DNA of 64,000 nucleotides. It comes from Achromobacter anxifer (GTDB lineage: Bacteria > Pseudomonadota > Gammaproteobacteria > Burkholderiales > Burkholderiaceae_B). Within the stretch, counting starts at the first letter, position 1. Every line of letters starts with the position of its first letter. This document shows positions 1 to 10,988 of the stretch, piece by piece. The position numbers and the translations under genes are program-made. The stretch spans positions 434,001 through 498,000 of the forward strand of contig NZ_CAHLAR010000004.1 of assembly GCF_903652925.1 (NCBI RefSeq), given 5' to 3'. The notes beneath the pieces were generated by a model. It made no database searches, was not told where the DNA came from, and was given only the letters and a program-made list of their open reading frames with translations.

Positions 1-660
1 GCGCACGAATTGCGCTCGCCCCTGACCGCGCTGTCGCTGCAGGCCGAACGGCTGGCGCAAGCAGAGATGTCTGACACGGCGCGAGAACGGCTGACCGTGC
101 TGCGACTGGGCATCGAACGCGGCCGCAGCCTGCTGGATCAGCTCCTGAGCCTGGCGCGGGCGCAGTCAGACGCCGGCACCCCCAGATCGCCCGTATCCAT
201 CAAGGGCGTCTACCGCCGGGTGCTGGAGGACCTGATGCCGCTGGCCGACGCCAAGCGCATCGACCTAGGGGTCGAAGGCGCGGAGGACGCCCAGGTCTGG
301 GTGAACGAACTGGACATGTACGCCGTGGTCAAGAACCTGGTCGACAACGCCATACGCTACACGCCCGAGGGAGGAAGAGTGGATCTTTCCGTAGGCGCGG
401 CGCACGGCAAAGCCGCGCTGCGAGTTCAGGACAGCGGGCCCGGCATCCCCCCAGGTGAAAGGGAGCGGGTCTTTGACCCGTTCTACCGCAGCCTGGGTAG
501 CGCGCAGATAGGTTCCGGCCTGGGGCTCTCCATTGTGCAGACCATCGCCGCGCGCGCCGGCGCCGACATCCGCCTCGACTACACGGATCCGGCCCGGCAG
601 GCCGGCTTGAGCGTCACCATCGTCTTTCCGATTGCGTCCCAGGCGCGGATGCCAGGCTAG
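1..660 (+). CDS. Sensor histidine kinase, C-terminal part (5' end outside window)
   Basis: The reading frame is open from base 1, so the start lies upstream of the window and 219 residues are visible. The fragment begins inside the HisKA dimerisation domain: AHELRSPLT places the phospho-accepting His at bases 4-6. The HATPase domain follows with an N box (NLVDNAIRYTPEGG), a G1 box (DSGPGIP), FDPFYR and a G2 box (GSGLGLSIV). This layout is typical of inner-membrane EnvZ/QseC-class two-component kinases, whose response regulator gene is normally just upstream, here out of view. The sensor domain cannot be seen, so the stimulus is unknown. It faces the yceI gene and ends 9 bases before it. Confidence 0.95.
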   Translation, partial: AHELRSPLTALSLQAERLAQAEMSDTARERLTVLRLGIERGRSLLDQLLSLARAQSDAGTPRSPVSIKGVYRRVLEDLMPLADAKRIDLGVEGAEDAQVWVNELDMYAVVKNLVDNAIRYTPEGGRVDLSVGAAHGKAALRVQDSGPGIPPGERERVFDPFYRSLGSAQIGSGLGLSIVQTIAARAGADIRLDYTDPARQAGLSVTIVFPIASQARMPG

Positions 661-669
661 ACCGGGTTC

Positions 670-1260
670 TCAAGGCGCCGCGCCGGCCACCGCCTCCACC
701 GTGATTCGCAGCTGCACCTCGTCGCTTACGTCCGGCGCAAACGCGTCCACGCCGAAATCGCTGCGCTTCAGGACCGTGGTGGCGTCAAAGCCGATGGCCG
801 GGCGCTTTGCCATGGGATGGACGCCTTGCTTGTTCTGGCGCGCCTCCAGCACCACGGGCTTTTCGATGTCCTTGATGCGCAGGATGCCGTTGATGCTGAG
901 ATGGCCATTGCCCAGGTCGGTCACGGAAGCGCTCTTGAACTGGATGTCCGGATACTTGGCCGCCTGGAAGTACTCCGGGCCTTGCAGCATCTCGTCCAGC
1001 TTGGCCACGTGCGAGGTCAGGCGCGGCACGGGCACGCGCAGGTCGACGGCCGACTTGGCAGGCTGGGCGGCGTCGTAGCGGATCACGCCAGTCACGCCGC
1101 CGGCATGCGCCGTGGGCTTGGAAAAACCCAGGTGATTCCAGGTCACCACGATTTCCGTATGTTCCGGGTCGATCTGGTAGTCCACGGGCGCGGCGTGCGC
1201 CGGCAGGCTGCCCAGGGTGAGGAGGGTGGCCGCGACCAGGGCTGAGCAGGTGTGTTTCAT
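670..1260 (-). CDS. YceI family periplasmic protein
   Basis: A 196-residue protein with a clear Sec signal peptide (MKHTCSALVAATLL..., likely cleaved after PAHA). The mature part opens with VDYQIDPEHTEIVVTWNHLG and GFSKPTAHAGGVTG, the pattern of the YceI-like lipocalin fold, a periplasmic barrel known in other members to bind long isoprenoid or amide lipids. The length matches the family. GGAGAG lies 6 bases before the ATG. It is a single gene, convergent with the kinase fragment. YceI proteins are often stress or pH induced; the ligand here is not predictable. Confidence 0.92.
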   Translation of the reverse strand: MKHTCSALVAATLLTLGSLPAHAAPVDYQIDPEHTEIVVTWNHLGFSKPTAHAGGVTGVIRYDAAQPAKSAVDLRVPVPRLTSHVAKLDEMLQGPEYFQAAKYPDIQFKSASVTDLGNGHLSINGILRIKDIEKPVVLEARQNKQGVHPMAKRPAIGFDATTVLKRSDFGVDAFAPDVSDEVQLRITVEAVAGAAP

Positions 1261-1605
1261 GTGGTTCTCTCCGTGTACGGCGCCGCTCCGGGACCGGGCA
1301 GGCTGTCCGTCTTGTCCATAACCTTAAATTCAGCTGACACTGAAGACGTGGAGCAAGGATAGGGAATGATCCAATGCTGCGCTAGAAGGGCAAAACTGGC
1401 CGCAGCGTTCTATTTTTGGCGCCAGTCCCAAGGACCAGTGGTGCCAGCCCATTTCAGAGCCAATCCAGCAGGTGGGTGGCGCGCGCATACCCATCGGGCA
1501 GGTCGCGCGTGCGCGCGGACTCCACGACAGCGCGCAGGGCTTAGGCGCCGCCTTTGCGCCGGGCAACGGCGCGAGAGCGCCACGGCCCGGTTCCCGCATC
1601 AAATA
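1261..1605. other. Intergenic stretch with no supported gene
   Basis: About 345 bases between the start of the YceI gene and the terminator after the GST gene. It must hold the YceI promoter. A short minus-strand frame (1330-1602) is present, but its arginine- and proline-rich translation and missing ribosome site argue against a gene. I see no repeat, RNA gene or other structure here. Confidence 0.5.
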
Positions 1606-1623
1606 GCGCCCCCTTCGGGGCGC
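1606..1623 (-). terminator. Terminator after the glutathione S-transferase gene
   Basis: A perfect 7-bp GC stem (GCGCCCC/GGGGCGC) with a 4-base loop lies 7 bases after the GST stop codon and, read on the minus strand, is followed by TATTTGATG. The T-run is short, so efficiency is uncertain. Confidence 0.6.
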
Positions 1624-1630
1624 GCCTGCC

Positions 1631-2254
1631 TCAGGCCTTGGCTTCCGCCACCGCGCGCTGCACCGCCGGGCGGGCGCCGACGCGGGCCAGATAGGCCGTC
1701 AGTTTCGGGAACTGCGTCATGTCGACGCCGTCGCCTTCCAGCCAGCTGCCGATGGTGTAGAGGTAGCCATCCGCGACGCTATAGCGTTCGCCCGCGGCCC
1801 AGGGGCCGACGATCTGCGACTCCAGGTAGGCGGCGCACGCCGTCATGCTCTGCGGCACCTTGGCCTGCATGGCGGCATGCGCGGCCGGATCGTCCGCCCA
1901 GCGCGCGCCGCGGCGCTTGTGGGCATGCGCCACGTGGGCCGTGGAGGCCAGATAGCTCGCCAGTTCCTGCACGCGCGCGAATGCGAAGGGATCGTCCAGC
2001 GGCGCCAGTTGCGCGGCCGGAAAGCTCTGCGCCACGAAGGCGAGCAGGGCGGGCGTCTCGGTCAGCACGCCATGTTCGGTCGCCAGCGCCGGCACGCGAC
2101 CCTTGGGATTGACGCGCAGGTATTCGGGGCTCTGCTGCTGCGCGGCGCCCATGTCGAGCTTGACCAGATCAAACTCGGCGCCCGCTTCGTGCAACGCGAT
2201 ATGGGTTGCCAGCGCACAGGTGCCAGGGGCGGAATAAAAGGTCCAACGGGACAT
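1631..2254 (-). CDS. Glutathione S-transferase
   Basis: A 207-residue GST of the usual length. The N-terminal thioredoxin-like domain has YSAPGTCALATHIAL, in which the Cys sits where Beta-class GSTs keep their catalytic or glutathione-linked Cys; GRVPAL carries the cis-Pro and ETPAL the glutathione-binding acid. The all-helical C-terminal domain includes the conserved SVADGYLY segment. Upstream, AGAGG abuts an ATG at 2260 and is 6 bases from the ATG at 2254, so the second start is preferred. It conjugates or reduces electrophiles with glutathione in the cytoplasm; the substrate is not predictable. It is monocistronic with its own terminator. Confidence 0.93.
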   Translation of the reverse strand: MSRWTFYSAPGTCALATHIALHEAGAEFDLVKLDMGAAQQQSPEYLRVNPKGRVPALATEHGVLTETPALLAFVAQSFPAAQLAPLDDPFAFARVQELASYLASTAHVAHAHKRRGARWADDPAAHAAMQAKVPQSMTACAAYLESQIVGPWAAGERYSVADGYLYTIGSWLEGDGVDMTQFPKLTAYLARVGARPAVQRAVAEAKA

Positions 2255-2395
2255 CTGCATCCTCTACTTTCAACGGTTGAAAAGCCATGTCGCCACAACG
2301 GGCTGCGGGGTACAGGGTAGCCCGATCACCTGGCGATTCCAACTGCCATCTGCTCCGCCCAGCGTGATAGCATCTGCGCCGTTAAGGGGATGTCC

Positions 2396-2806
2396 ATGCA
2401 CGCAGGTGCCTACGCCGGAAGACGATGGGTCGCGCTAGTCGCGATGGCCCTGTTCGTCTTCCAGGCGCTGATTGCCTCGTCGGCATTGGCGGCGTCGGGC
2501 CTGTCCTCGGGCAAGACGGCCGTCACCACCATCGTCTGCACGGCCAGCGGTCCGCGCGTGGTGACGATGGACGTGGAAGGCGGGCAAGGGCAGGGCATGC
2601 AGCAGCACAGCGGCTCCTTGCCGCATTGCTGCACGGCCGGCTGCGCCATGCTCAGCGGCTCGGTTCCGCCCGAAATCTTCCTCCTCGCCTGGTTCCTGCC
2701 GCCAGCCGCGCCCGCGATCACGGCGCCGCCGGCCGCGGAACCCCAGTTCTCCAGCGCCCTGGCGCGATTGCCGCAGCGATCGCGCGCGCCGCCGCTGTCC
2801 GCCTGA
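2396..2806 (+). CDS. DUF2946-like small copper-associated protein
   Basis: A small protein of about 136 residues with a hydrophobic N-terminal segment (VALVAMALFVFQALIASSALA) acting as signal peptide or anchor, a His/Cys cluster (PHCCTAGCAM) and a Pro/Ala-rich tail. Proteins with this plan (DUF2946) are usually found beside copper TonB receptors and CopC/CopD, as here, and are presumed to handle copper in the periplasm, though no function is proven. An in-frame ATG six bases earlier (2390) touches the AAGGGGA ribosome site, so 2396 is the better start. The gene lies 240 bases before the receptor and may be transcribed separately. Confidence 0.75.
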   Translation: MHAGAYAGRRWVALVAMALFVFQALIASSALAASGLSSGKTAVTTIVCTASGPRVVTMDVEGGQGQGMQQHSGSLPHCCTAGCAMLSGSVPPEIFLLAWFLPPAAPAITAPPAAEPQFSSALARLPQRSRAPPLSA

Positions 2807-3046
2807 CCCACTTCCCAGACTTCACCGGTACACGACTCGCGCGGCCAGCACGCTGGCGCGCCTGAGCGGTCGCGCCGGCACAGGCGACGCGCGCATGGCC
2901 ATGGCGCCTGCGCGCCTCGGGGAAGGAGGGTCCCGCAGCGACCAGGCGCGGAACCAGGCACGGAGTTCCCGGCCTTCCTTCAGGAAGGAGCGGGCCGCTG
3001 CCGATGCGCGCCTGCCACGGAACTTTCCCGATACGCAGAACCCGAT

Positions 3047-5110
3047 ATGTCCAGAGACAAGGATTTCCTGAGAATGAGTTGCCTGGCCGCCGCCATGGCC
3101 GCCTCATTCCCCGCGTGGCCGCAAGCCGCCGAACCGAACAGCGTCGCCACCATGGATCCCGTGGTGATCACCGGCGTGGAGCCCAGCGCGCCACTGACAT
3201 TCACCACGGACCCGAAGATTCCGCGCCAGCCGCTGCCGGCCAGCGACGGAACCGACTACCTGAAGACCATTCCCGGCTTTTCCGCCATCCGCAACGGCGG
3301 CACCAATGGCGATCCCGTGCTGCGCGGCATGTTCGGCTCGCGCCTGAACATCCTGACCAACGGCACGTCCATGCCGGGCGCCTGCCCGGCGCGCATGGAT
3401 GCCCCCAGCTCGTATATCTCGCCCGAGAACTTCGACCAGCTCACCGTCATCAAGGGTCCGCAAACCGTGCTATGGGGGCCTGGTGCCTCGGCCGGCACCG
3501 TCAAGTTCGACCGCGACACGCCGCGCTTCACGGAAGCCGGCGTGCGCTTCGACGGCAGCCTGACCGGGGGCTCGTTCGGCCGCAACGACCAGGCCGCCGA
3601 CCTGACCGTGGGCAACGACAAGGTCTACACCCGCATCACCGCCAACCACTCCCATTCGCAGGACTACAAGGACGGAGACGGCAATACCGTGCCGTCGCGC
3701 TGGGACAAGTGGAATGCCGACCTGACGCTGGGCTTCACGCCCGACGCGGACACGCTCTACGAACTGACGGCGGGGACCGGCGACGGCGAAGCGCGCTATG
3801 CCGGCCGCGGCATGGACGGATCGCAATTCAAGCGTGAGAGCTTCGGTCTGCGTTTCGAGAAGCGCAACCTCGGCCCCGTGCTGAGCAAGGTCGAGGCGCA
3901 GCTGTACTACAACTATGCCGATCACGTGATGGACAACTACACGTTGCGCGCGCCGGACCCCATGAGCGCCATGCCCATGGCCATGGCCGCCGACGTGGAC
4001 CGCGCCACCTGGGGCGGCCGCTATGCCAACACCCTGGAGCTGGCGCCGGACGTCAGCCTGGTCGCCGGCCTGGACTTCCAGCAAAGCCGCCACCGGTCCC
4101 GCAGCGGCACGGACACGGTGCCGTACAGCAGCCAGAGCTGGGTCAAGGACGCGGATTTCTTCAATACCGGCCTGTTCGGCGAACTGACCTGGCGCGCGGC
4201 GCAGGACAGCCGCGTTATCGGCGGCGCGCGCATCGACTGGGCCTCGGCCAAGGACTTCCGCCAGGACAACGGCTCGATGATGATGCCCATGCCCAATCCC
4301 ACCGCCGGCGAGCGCCGCCACGACACGCTGCCCAGCGGCTTCCTGCGCTACGAGCATGACCTGGCCGCGCTGCCCGCCACGGTGTACGTCGGCCTGGGGC
4401 ATGTGGAACGTTTTCCGGACTACTGGGAACTGTTCTCCCCCGACAAGGGACCGGCCGGCTCGGTCAACGCCTTCCAGGGCGTGAAGCCCGAGAAGACCAC
4501 CCAGCTGGACTTCGGCGCGCAGTACAAAACGGACGCGCTGGACGCCTGGTTCTCGGGCTATGCCGGCTATGTCCAGGACTTCATCCTGTTCAACTACACG
4601 GCGGGCGGCATGATGGGGCCGGCCTCACAGGCCAGCAACGTCGATGCCCGCATCGCCGGCGGCGAGCTGGGCGCGTCGTACAAGCTGACGCCATCTTGGA
4701 AACTGGGCGCAACGCTGGCCTACGCCTGGGGCCAGAACCGCAGCGACGGCCGGGCGCTGCCGCAGATTCCGCCGCTGGAAGCCAAGCTCAGCGCGGCCTA
4801 CGACGACGGCACCTGGTCGGCCGGAGCGCTGTGGCGCATCGTGGCCCCGCAGAAGCGCTATGCCTTGAACGAAGGCAACGTGGTCGGCAAGGACTTCGGG
4901 CCCAGCGCGGGCTTCGGCTTCTTTTCCGTCAACGGCGGCTATGCCGTCAACAAGCAGGTCCGCCTGTCGCTGGGCGTGGATAACCTGTTCAACAAGACCT
5001 ACAGTGAACACTTGAATCTGGCGGGCAACGCCGGCTTCGGGTATCCCGCCAATACGGCGGTAAACGAGCCGGGCCGCACGGTCTGGGCGCGCTTGAGCTT
5101 CAAGTACTGA
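3047..5110 (+). CDS. TonB-dependent copper receptor (OprC-like)
   Basis: A 687-residue outer-membrane receptor with a short signal peptide ending near PAWPQA, a plug domain (DYLKTIPGFSAIRNGG, NILTNG, VIKGPQTVLWGP) and a beta-barrel ending in aromatic Tyr (LSFKY). Pseudomonas OprC binds copper through a CxxxM-HxM site; here CPARM (Cys113, Met117) and HVM (His293, Met295) match that spacing pattern. Met-rich loops (PMSAMPMAMA and MMMPMPNP) fit copper capture. It starts a likely operon with copC 19 bases downstream. The first ATG has a poor ribosome site; an ATG at 3074 after AAGGA is possible but would remove the charged signal-peptide start. Confidence 0.93.
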   Translation: MSRDKDFLRMSCLAAAMAASFPAWPQAAEPNSVATMDPVVITGVEPSAPLTFTTDPKIPRQPLPASDGTDYLKTIPGFSAIRNGGTNGDPVLRGMFGSRLNILTNGTSMPGACPARMDAPSSYISPENFDQLTVIKGPQTVLWGPGASAGTVKFDRDTPRFTEAGVRFDGSLTGGSFGRNDQAADLTVGNDKVYTRITANHSHSQDYKDGDGNTVPSRWDKWNADLTLGFTPDADTLYELTAGTGDGEARYAGRGMDGSQFKRESFGLRFEKRNLGPVLSKVEAQLYYNYADHVMDNYTLRAPDPMSAMPMAMAADVDRATWGGRYANTLELAPDVSLVAGLDFQQSRHRSRSGTDTVPYSSQSWVKDADFFNTGLFGELTWRAAQDSRVIGGARIDWASAKDFRQDNGSMMMPMPNPTAGERRHDTLPSGFLRYEHDLAALPATVYVGLGHVERFPDYWELFSPDKGPAGSVNAFQGVKPEKTTQLDFGAQYKTDALDAWFSGYAGYVQDFILFNYTAGGMMGPASQASNVDARIAGGELGASYKLTPSWKLGATLAYAWGQNRSDGRALPQIPPLEAKLSAAYDDGTWSAGALWRIVAPQKRYALNEGNVVGKDFGPSAGFGFFSVNGGYAVNKQVRLSLGVDNLFNKTYSEHLNLAGNAGFGYPANTAVNEPGRTVWARLSFKY

Positions 5111-5129
5111 TTCATCCAAGGAGAGCACC

Positions 5130-5492
5130 ATGTTCAAGAAATCCCTGATCGCAGCCCTGGTCCTGGCGGTAGCGCCGCAGATCACCTGGGCCCATGCCCA
5201 CGTCGGCACGTCCAGCCCGGCCAAGGACGCCGTGGTCAAGACCGCGCCCGCCAGCATCACCTTGACCCTGACCGAGGGCCTGGAGGCGGCGTTCTCGTCG
5301 CTCACGCTGCTGGACGCCAGCGGCAAGGTCGTGCCCACGGACAAGTCCGCGCTAGCGCCCGGCGACAACAAGACCCTGGTGCTGCCGCTGGGCAAGGCGC
5401 TGCCGGCGGGCGCGTACACCGTGAAGTGGCAGGCGCTGTCCAAGGACGGGCACAAGACCCACGGCTCGTGGTCCTTCACCGTCCAGCCTTGA
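5130..5492 (+). CDS. copC: Copper-binding periplasmic protein CopC
   Basis: A 120-residue protein with a signal peptide cleaved after ITWA, giving a mature protein that starts with His22. CopC binds Cu(II) with this N-terminal His plus a DxH motif; Asp106 and His108 (SKDGHKTHGS) supply it, with His111 nearby. There is no Met after residue 1, so the Met-rich Cu(I) site of plasmid-borne CopC/PcoC is absent and this should be a Cu(II)-only form. The cupredoxin-like fold segment VGTSSPAKDAVVKTAP is typical. AAGGAGAG gives a strong start. It sits between the copper receptor and copD, which argues for copper uptake across the envelope rather than detoxification. Confidence 0.94.
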   Translation: MFKKSLIAALVLAVAPQITWAHAHVGTSSPAKDAVVKTAPASITLTLTEGLEAAFSSLTLLDASGKVVPTDKSALAPGDNKTLVLPLGKALPAGAYTVKWQALSKDGHKTHGSWSFTVQP

Positions 5493-5505
5493 GTCCAGAG
5501 CCCCG

Positions 5506-6384
5506 ATGCTGATTGCCTCCGCGCTGTGCCGGTTCCTGGCCCTGTCTTGCTCGGTGTTTCTGTTCGGCGCCAGCGCCATGCTGGCCCTGAGCGGTTCCCG
5601 CGGCCTGAGCCTGGCCATGGAAGCGGCATTGCGGCGATCGCTGCGGGCCGCGGCCGTGGTCGGCGCGCTGGCGGTGCTGTGCCTGCTGCCGCTGCAGGCG
5701 GTCAGCATCGCCGAGGACTGGCGGGCGGCCGCGGATCTGGACATGCTGGCGACCGTGGCCTTCCAGACCCGCTACGGGCAAGCCTGGTGCCTGAGGCTGC
5801 TAGCCATCCTGCTGTTTCTGGCCGTGATCTTGCGCGCCAATCCTGGCCGGAACCGCCTGCGCGCCCTGGTCGCCGGCGCCGCGCTGCTGCCGCTGGGACT
5901 CAGCGGCCACGCGGCGATGGAGGAGGGCTGGACAGGCTGCGCGCACGCGGCCAACGACATGCTGCACAGCCTGGCTGCGGGCTTCTGGCTGGGGTCCTTG
6001 CCCGTCTTCCTGCTGCTACTGCGGCAATGGCGGGAACCCGCCCACAGGCCGGACGCGCTGCGCGCACTCATGCGGTTCTCGAATGCCGGACACGTGGCGG
6101 TCGTCGTGCTGCTGATCACGGGCGTCGTCAATGCCGCGCTGATCCTGCGAACGGCATCGCCCGACCCGGCTTCCGGCTACCAGCAGGCGCTGGCGGCGAA
6201 GGCGCTGCTGGCGCTGGCCATGGTGGCGCTGGCCGTCGTCAACCGCTACCGCTGGGTGCCGCGCCTGCGGGCCGAACCGGAAATAGCACTGCGGCATATC
6301 CGCCGCAACACCATCGCCGAGCTGTGGGCGGGGGCCGCCGTGCTGCTGCTGGTGGGTCTGCTGGGACTGTTGCCGCCCCAGTAG
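5506..6384 (+). CDS. copD: Copper resistance/uptake membrane protein CopD
   Basis: A 292-residue polytopic inner-membrane protein with about eight hydrophobic helices. It shows the CopD pattern of His residues in or near membrane segments (LSGHAAMEEGWTGCAHAANDML, HSLAAGFWLGSL, FSNAGHVAVV). The C-terminal half matches the PcoD domain (GYQQALAAKALLALAMVALAVVNRY). CopD is thought to move copper handed over by CopC into the cytoplasm. It begins 13 bases after copC, so the two are co-transcribed. The start has only a weak ribosome site, suggesting translational coupling. Confidence 0.92.
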   Translation: MLIASALCRFLALSCSVFLFGASAMLALSGSRGLSLAMEAALRRSLRAAAVVGALAVLCLLPLQAVSIAEDWRAAADLDMLATVAFQTRYGQAWCLRLLAILLFLAVILRANPGRNRLRALVAGAALLPLGLSGHAAMEEGWTGCAHAANDMLHSLAAGFWLGSLPVFLLLLRQWREPAHRPDALRALMRFSNAGHVAVVVLLITGVVNAALILRTASPDPASGYQQALAAKALLALAMVALAVVNRYRWVPRLRAEPEIALRHIRRNTIAELWAGAAVLLLVGLLGLLPPQ

Positions 6385-6558
6385 CGCAAGGCAGGGCAGC
6401 CCGGCACGGAGCCAGCCAGGGCGGACCCGCAAGCAGGTGCGCTGGATCCCGGGCCGTGTCATCATCCGCCTTGCACGACTGACTGTACGCGGCTGGCCTC
6501 CAGTGCTGGCGAGCCGCGCCTGACATCACGCGGCCACCTAAGGCGGGGAGTAGACTCC

Positions 6559-7749
6559 GTGCGACAGGATTGCAGAGGCTCTCGGGTACCCATAAGCCAG
6601 GGACTTCGGTCCCGGGCGCAGCGCATCGGACGCCGGGGCGCCTTGCTGGGTTCTTTCCTGTTGCTGCTATGCGCCGGCCTGGCGCGCGCCGAGCCGCCGT
6701 CCGAGCCGGACTCCGGCGCCGGCGATGCCGACATGGGCAACTTCCTGTTGACGCAGAACGGCGCCTTGCCGGTACCCGTGATCATCACCGAACCTGCCGT
6801 GGGCTATGGCGGCGGGCTGATGCTGCTGTATTTTTCCGAACCCGCGGCGGCTTCCGGCCCGGAAGGCCAGGACCAGAGCGGCCGCAAGCCGCCCCCCAAC
6901 GTCACGGGCATCGGCGGCATGGCCACCGAAAACGGCACCCGCGGCGCCGCGGCGTTCCACTTCCACAGCTGGGACGCGGACCGCTACCGCTACCTGGGCG
7001 CCCTGGCCCAGGGACGAGCCAATCTGGAGTACTACGGCGCCTCCAGCCACGGCCGCAGCTACGAAGTGAAGGGCACCTACCTGATGCAGCAGTTCCTGTT
7101 CCGGGTCGCCGACAGCCCCTGGTTCGTCGGGCCCAGCTACAGCTATTTCCGTTCAAGTACTCGCTTCACCGGCACGCCGGCTGGCGAGCTGTCCAAGGCC
7201 GAACTGGCGGGACATATCGGCAAGGCCGGCCTGGTGGTGGACTACGACACGCGCGACAACATGTTCTATCCCAACCATGGCACCTATACGGGACTGGAAG
7301 CGCAGGCCGCGCGTTCCTGGCTGGGCAGCGACAACTCGTTCGAGAACTACCATGCCCGCGCCTATACCTGGCTGCCTGTCGCGCCGCGCTGGACCCTGGG
7401 CTTGCGCGGCGACGGCCAGTTCACGCGCGGCTCGGTGCCGTTCTATGCGCAGCCCTATGTTGACCTGCGCGGCGTCTCGCGCGGCCGCTACCAGGACCGA
7501 GACGCCCTCGCATTCGAAGCCGAAATGCGCTGGGACGCCACGCCGCGCTGGTCCATCCTGGGATTCAGCGGCGTGGGCAAGGCCTATGGCAACTGGAAGT
7601 CCTTCTCCGAAGCGAGCAATGTCGTCAGCGTGGGCGCGGGCTTCCGCTACCTGATCGCCGCCAAGCTGGGTTTGGCCGTGGGCATAGACGTCGCCCACAG
7701 CAAGGACCAGAACGCCTTCTACATCCAGGTCGGGAGCGCGTGGCGCTAG
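6559..7749 (+). CDS. Omp85/BamA-family surface antigen-like outer-membrane protein
   Basis: A 396-residue protein with an n-region rich in Arg and a signal peptide (ALLGSFLLLLCAGLARA). No POTRA domains are visible; the body looks like the surface-antigen (D15) barrel domain alone, with VVDYDTRDNMFYPNHGTY and RGVSRGRYQDRDALAFEAEMRW, segments typical of the BamA/TamA barrel, and an aromatic C-terminal end (GSAWR). Start is GTG, 8 bases after GGGGAG. Members of this POTRA-less group are uncharacterised; a role in lipid or metal handling would be guesswork. It follows copD by 174 bases and may be a separate unit. Confidence 0.82.
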   Translation: MRQDCRGSRVPISQGLRSRAQRIGRRGALLGSFLLLLCAGLARAEPPSEPDSGAGDADMGNFLLTQNGALPVPVIITEPAVGYGGGLMLLYFSEPAAASGPEGQDQSGRKPPPNVTGIGGMATENGTRGAAAFHFHSWDADRYRYLGALAQGRANLEYYGASSHGRSYEVKGTYLMQQFLFRVADSPWFVGPSYSYFRSSTRFTGTPAGELSKAELAGHIGKAGLVVDYDTRDNMFYPNHGTYTGLEAQAARSWLGSDNSFENYHARAYTWLPVAPRWTLGLRGDGQFTRGSVPFYAQPYVDLRGVSRGRYQDRDALAFEAEMRWDATPRWSILGFSGVGKAYGNWKSFSEASNVVSVGAGFRYLIAAKLGLAVGIDVAHSKDQNAFYIQVGSAWR

Positions 7750-7814
7750 GAAGGGCAACGACCTCAACGACATCCGCATGGGAGTATCGTTGATCACAGC
7801 CACCGGAGCACACC

Positions 7815-8090
7815 ATGAACGAGAGTCCCATACTGGAGGCCGGCACCTCCCAACTCGGCAACCTGCTGCAGTTCCTGGACTGGATCGCGGAACGTCCGCG
7901 CACCTATGTCCAGACCATGGACGCCTGGCGCAGCTCCTGTCCGCGGCTTTCCGCCTGGGAAGACGCAACCACCAATGGCTTGGTGGACGTGCCGCGCAGC
8001 CCGGCCGGCGCCGAAGCCGTGATTGTCCTGACGCCAAAGGGGCAGGCGCTGCTTGCGTCCGCGCGCGGCGCGGCCGCCAATCCCGCATAG
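7815..8090 (+). CDS. Small conserved-looking hypothetical protein
   Basis: A 91-residue protein with no signal peptide or membrane segment. The start ATG follows GGAGCACACC. The sequence has the composition of a folded protein (LLQFLDWIAERPRTYVQTMDAW, then IVLTPKGQALLASARG) and I do not recognise its family. The C-terminal part, with VLTPKGQALL, resembles the wing region of small winged-helix proteins, but this is only suggestive. It follows the Omp85-like gene by 65 bases and converges on a LysR gene. Confidence 0.6.
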   Translation: MNESPILEAGTSQLGNLLQFLDWIAERPRTYVQTMDAWRSSCPRLSAWEDATTNGLVDVPRSPAGAEAVIVLTPKGQALLASARGAAANPA

Positions 8091-8127
8091 CCGCCGGCTT
8101 CGCAGGACGAACGCCCGCCTTAGGGCG

Positions 8128-10449
<2,322 letters not shown>

Positions 10450-10472
10450 CCGGACTACACAAGGAAAAACCC

Positions 10473-10904
10473 ATGAAGATCGCCATCGCATCCGACCACG
10501 CCGGATACGAACTCAAGGAACAGCTGAAACAGGCGTTTGCCGAGGTGGAATGGCTGGACCTGGGCACCCACAGCCCGGAATCGGTGGACTATCCCGATTT
10601 CGGCCATGCCATGGGCGCGGCGATCACCGCGGGCCAGGCCGCGCAAGGCGTGGTGATCTGCGGCTCGGGCATCGGCATTTCGATCGCCGCGAACCGCCAT
10701 CCGACCGTGCGCGCCGCCTTGTGCGCCAATGCCACCATGGCTCGCCTGAGCCGCCTGCACAACGATGCGAACGTGCTGGCGCTGGGCAGCAGGATCGTCG
10801 GCTTCGAGGTGGCGCGCGACTGCCTGGGCGCCTTTCTGGCCACGCCCTTCGAAGGCGGCCGCCATCAAAGGCGCATCGACAAACTGGGCCAGCCTGCCGC
10901 GTGA
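10473..10904 (+). CDS. rpiB: Ribose 5-phosphate isomerase B
   Basis: A 143-residue protein of the RpiB/LacAB family. Diagnostic segments are IAIASDHAGYELK (phosphate-binding His), YPDFGHAMG, the catalytic Cys in VVICGSGIGISIAANR, LHNDANVLALGSR and the C-terminal FEGGRHQRRI. It interconverts ribose 5-phosphate and ribulose 5-phosphate; some family members act on allose 6-phosphate or other sugar phosphates. It starts 23 bases after the enolase stop behind AAGGAAAAACCC, so both are in one operon. Confidence 0.94.
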   Translation: MKIAIASDHAGYELKEQLKQAFAEVEWLDLGTHSPESVDYPDFGHAMGAAITAGQAAQGVVICGSGIGISIAANRHPTVRAALCANATMARLSRLHNDANVLALGSRIVGFEVARDCLGAFLATPFEGGRHQRRIDKLGQPAA

Positions 10905-10906
10905 TC

Positions 10907-10934
10907 CGCGACAAGGCCGGTCTGGCCTGTCGCG
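10907..10934 (+). terminator. Hairpin after rpiB
   Basis: CGCGACA/TGTCGCG plus GGCC/GGCC form an 11-bp stem with one bulged A, two bases after the rpiB stop. There is no T-run, so it may stabilise the mRNA end or act as a weak terminator. A second small hairpin (GGCCG/CGGCC, 10964-10978) lies between it and the convergent phosphodiesterase gene. Confidence 0.5.
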
Positions 10935-10988
10935 AAGCGTGACGTCACAAGCTCGATATGCCTGGCCGGACTTCGGCCGGCGCTGCGT

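Noticed and set aside
1330-1602. Minus-strand 90-codon frame in the yceI-gst gap
   Set aside because: Composition is unlike a folded protein and there is no ribosome site; it overlaps expected promoter sequence.
2807-3046. Possible cobalamin-type riboswitch before the copper receptor
   Set aside because: GGGGAAGGAGGGTCCCGC looks superficially like part of the B12 element, but the conserved B12 box is missing and the gene is a copper receptor.
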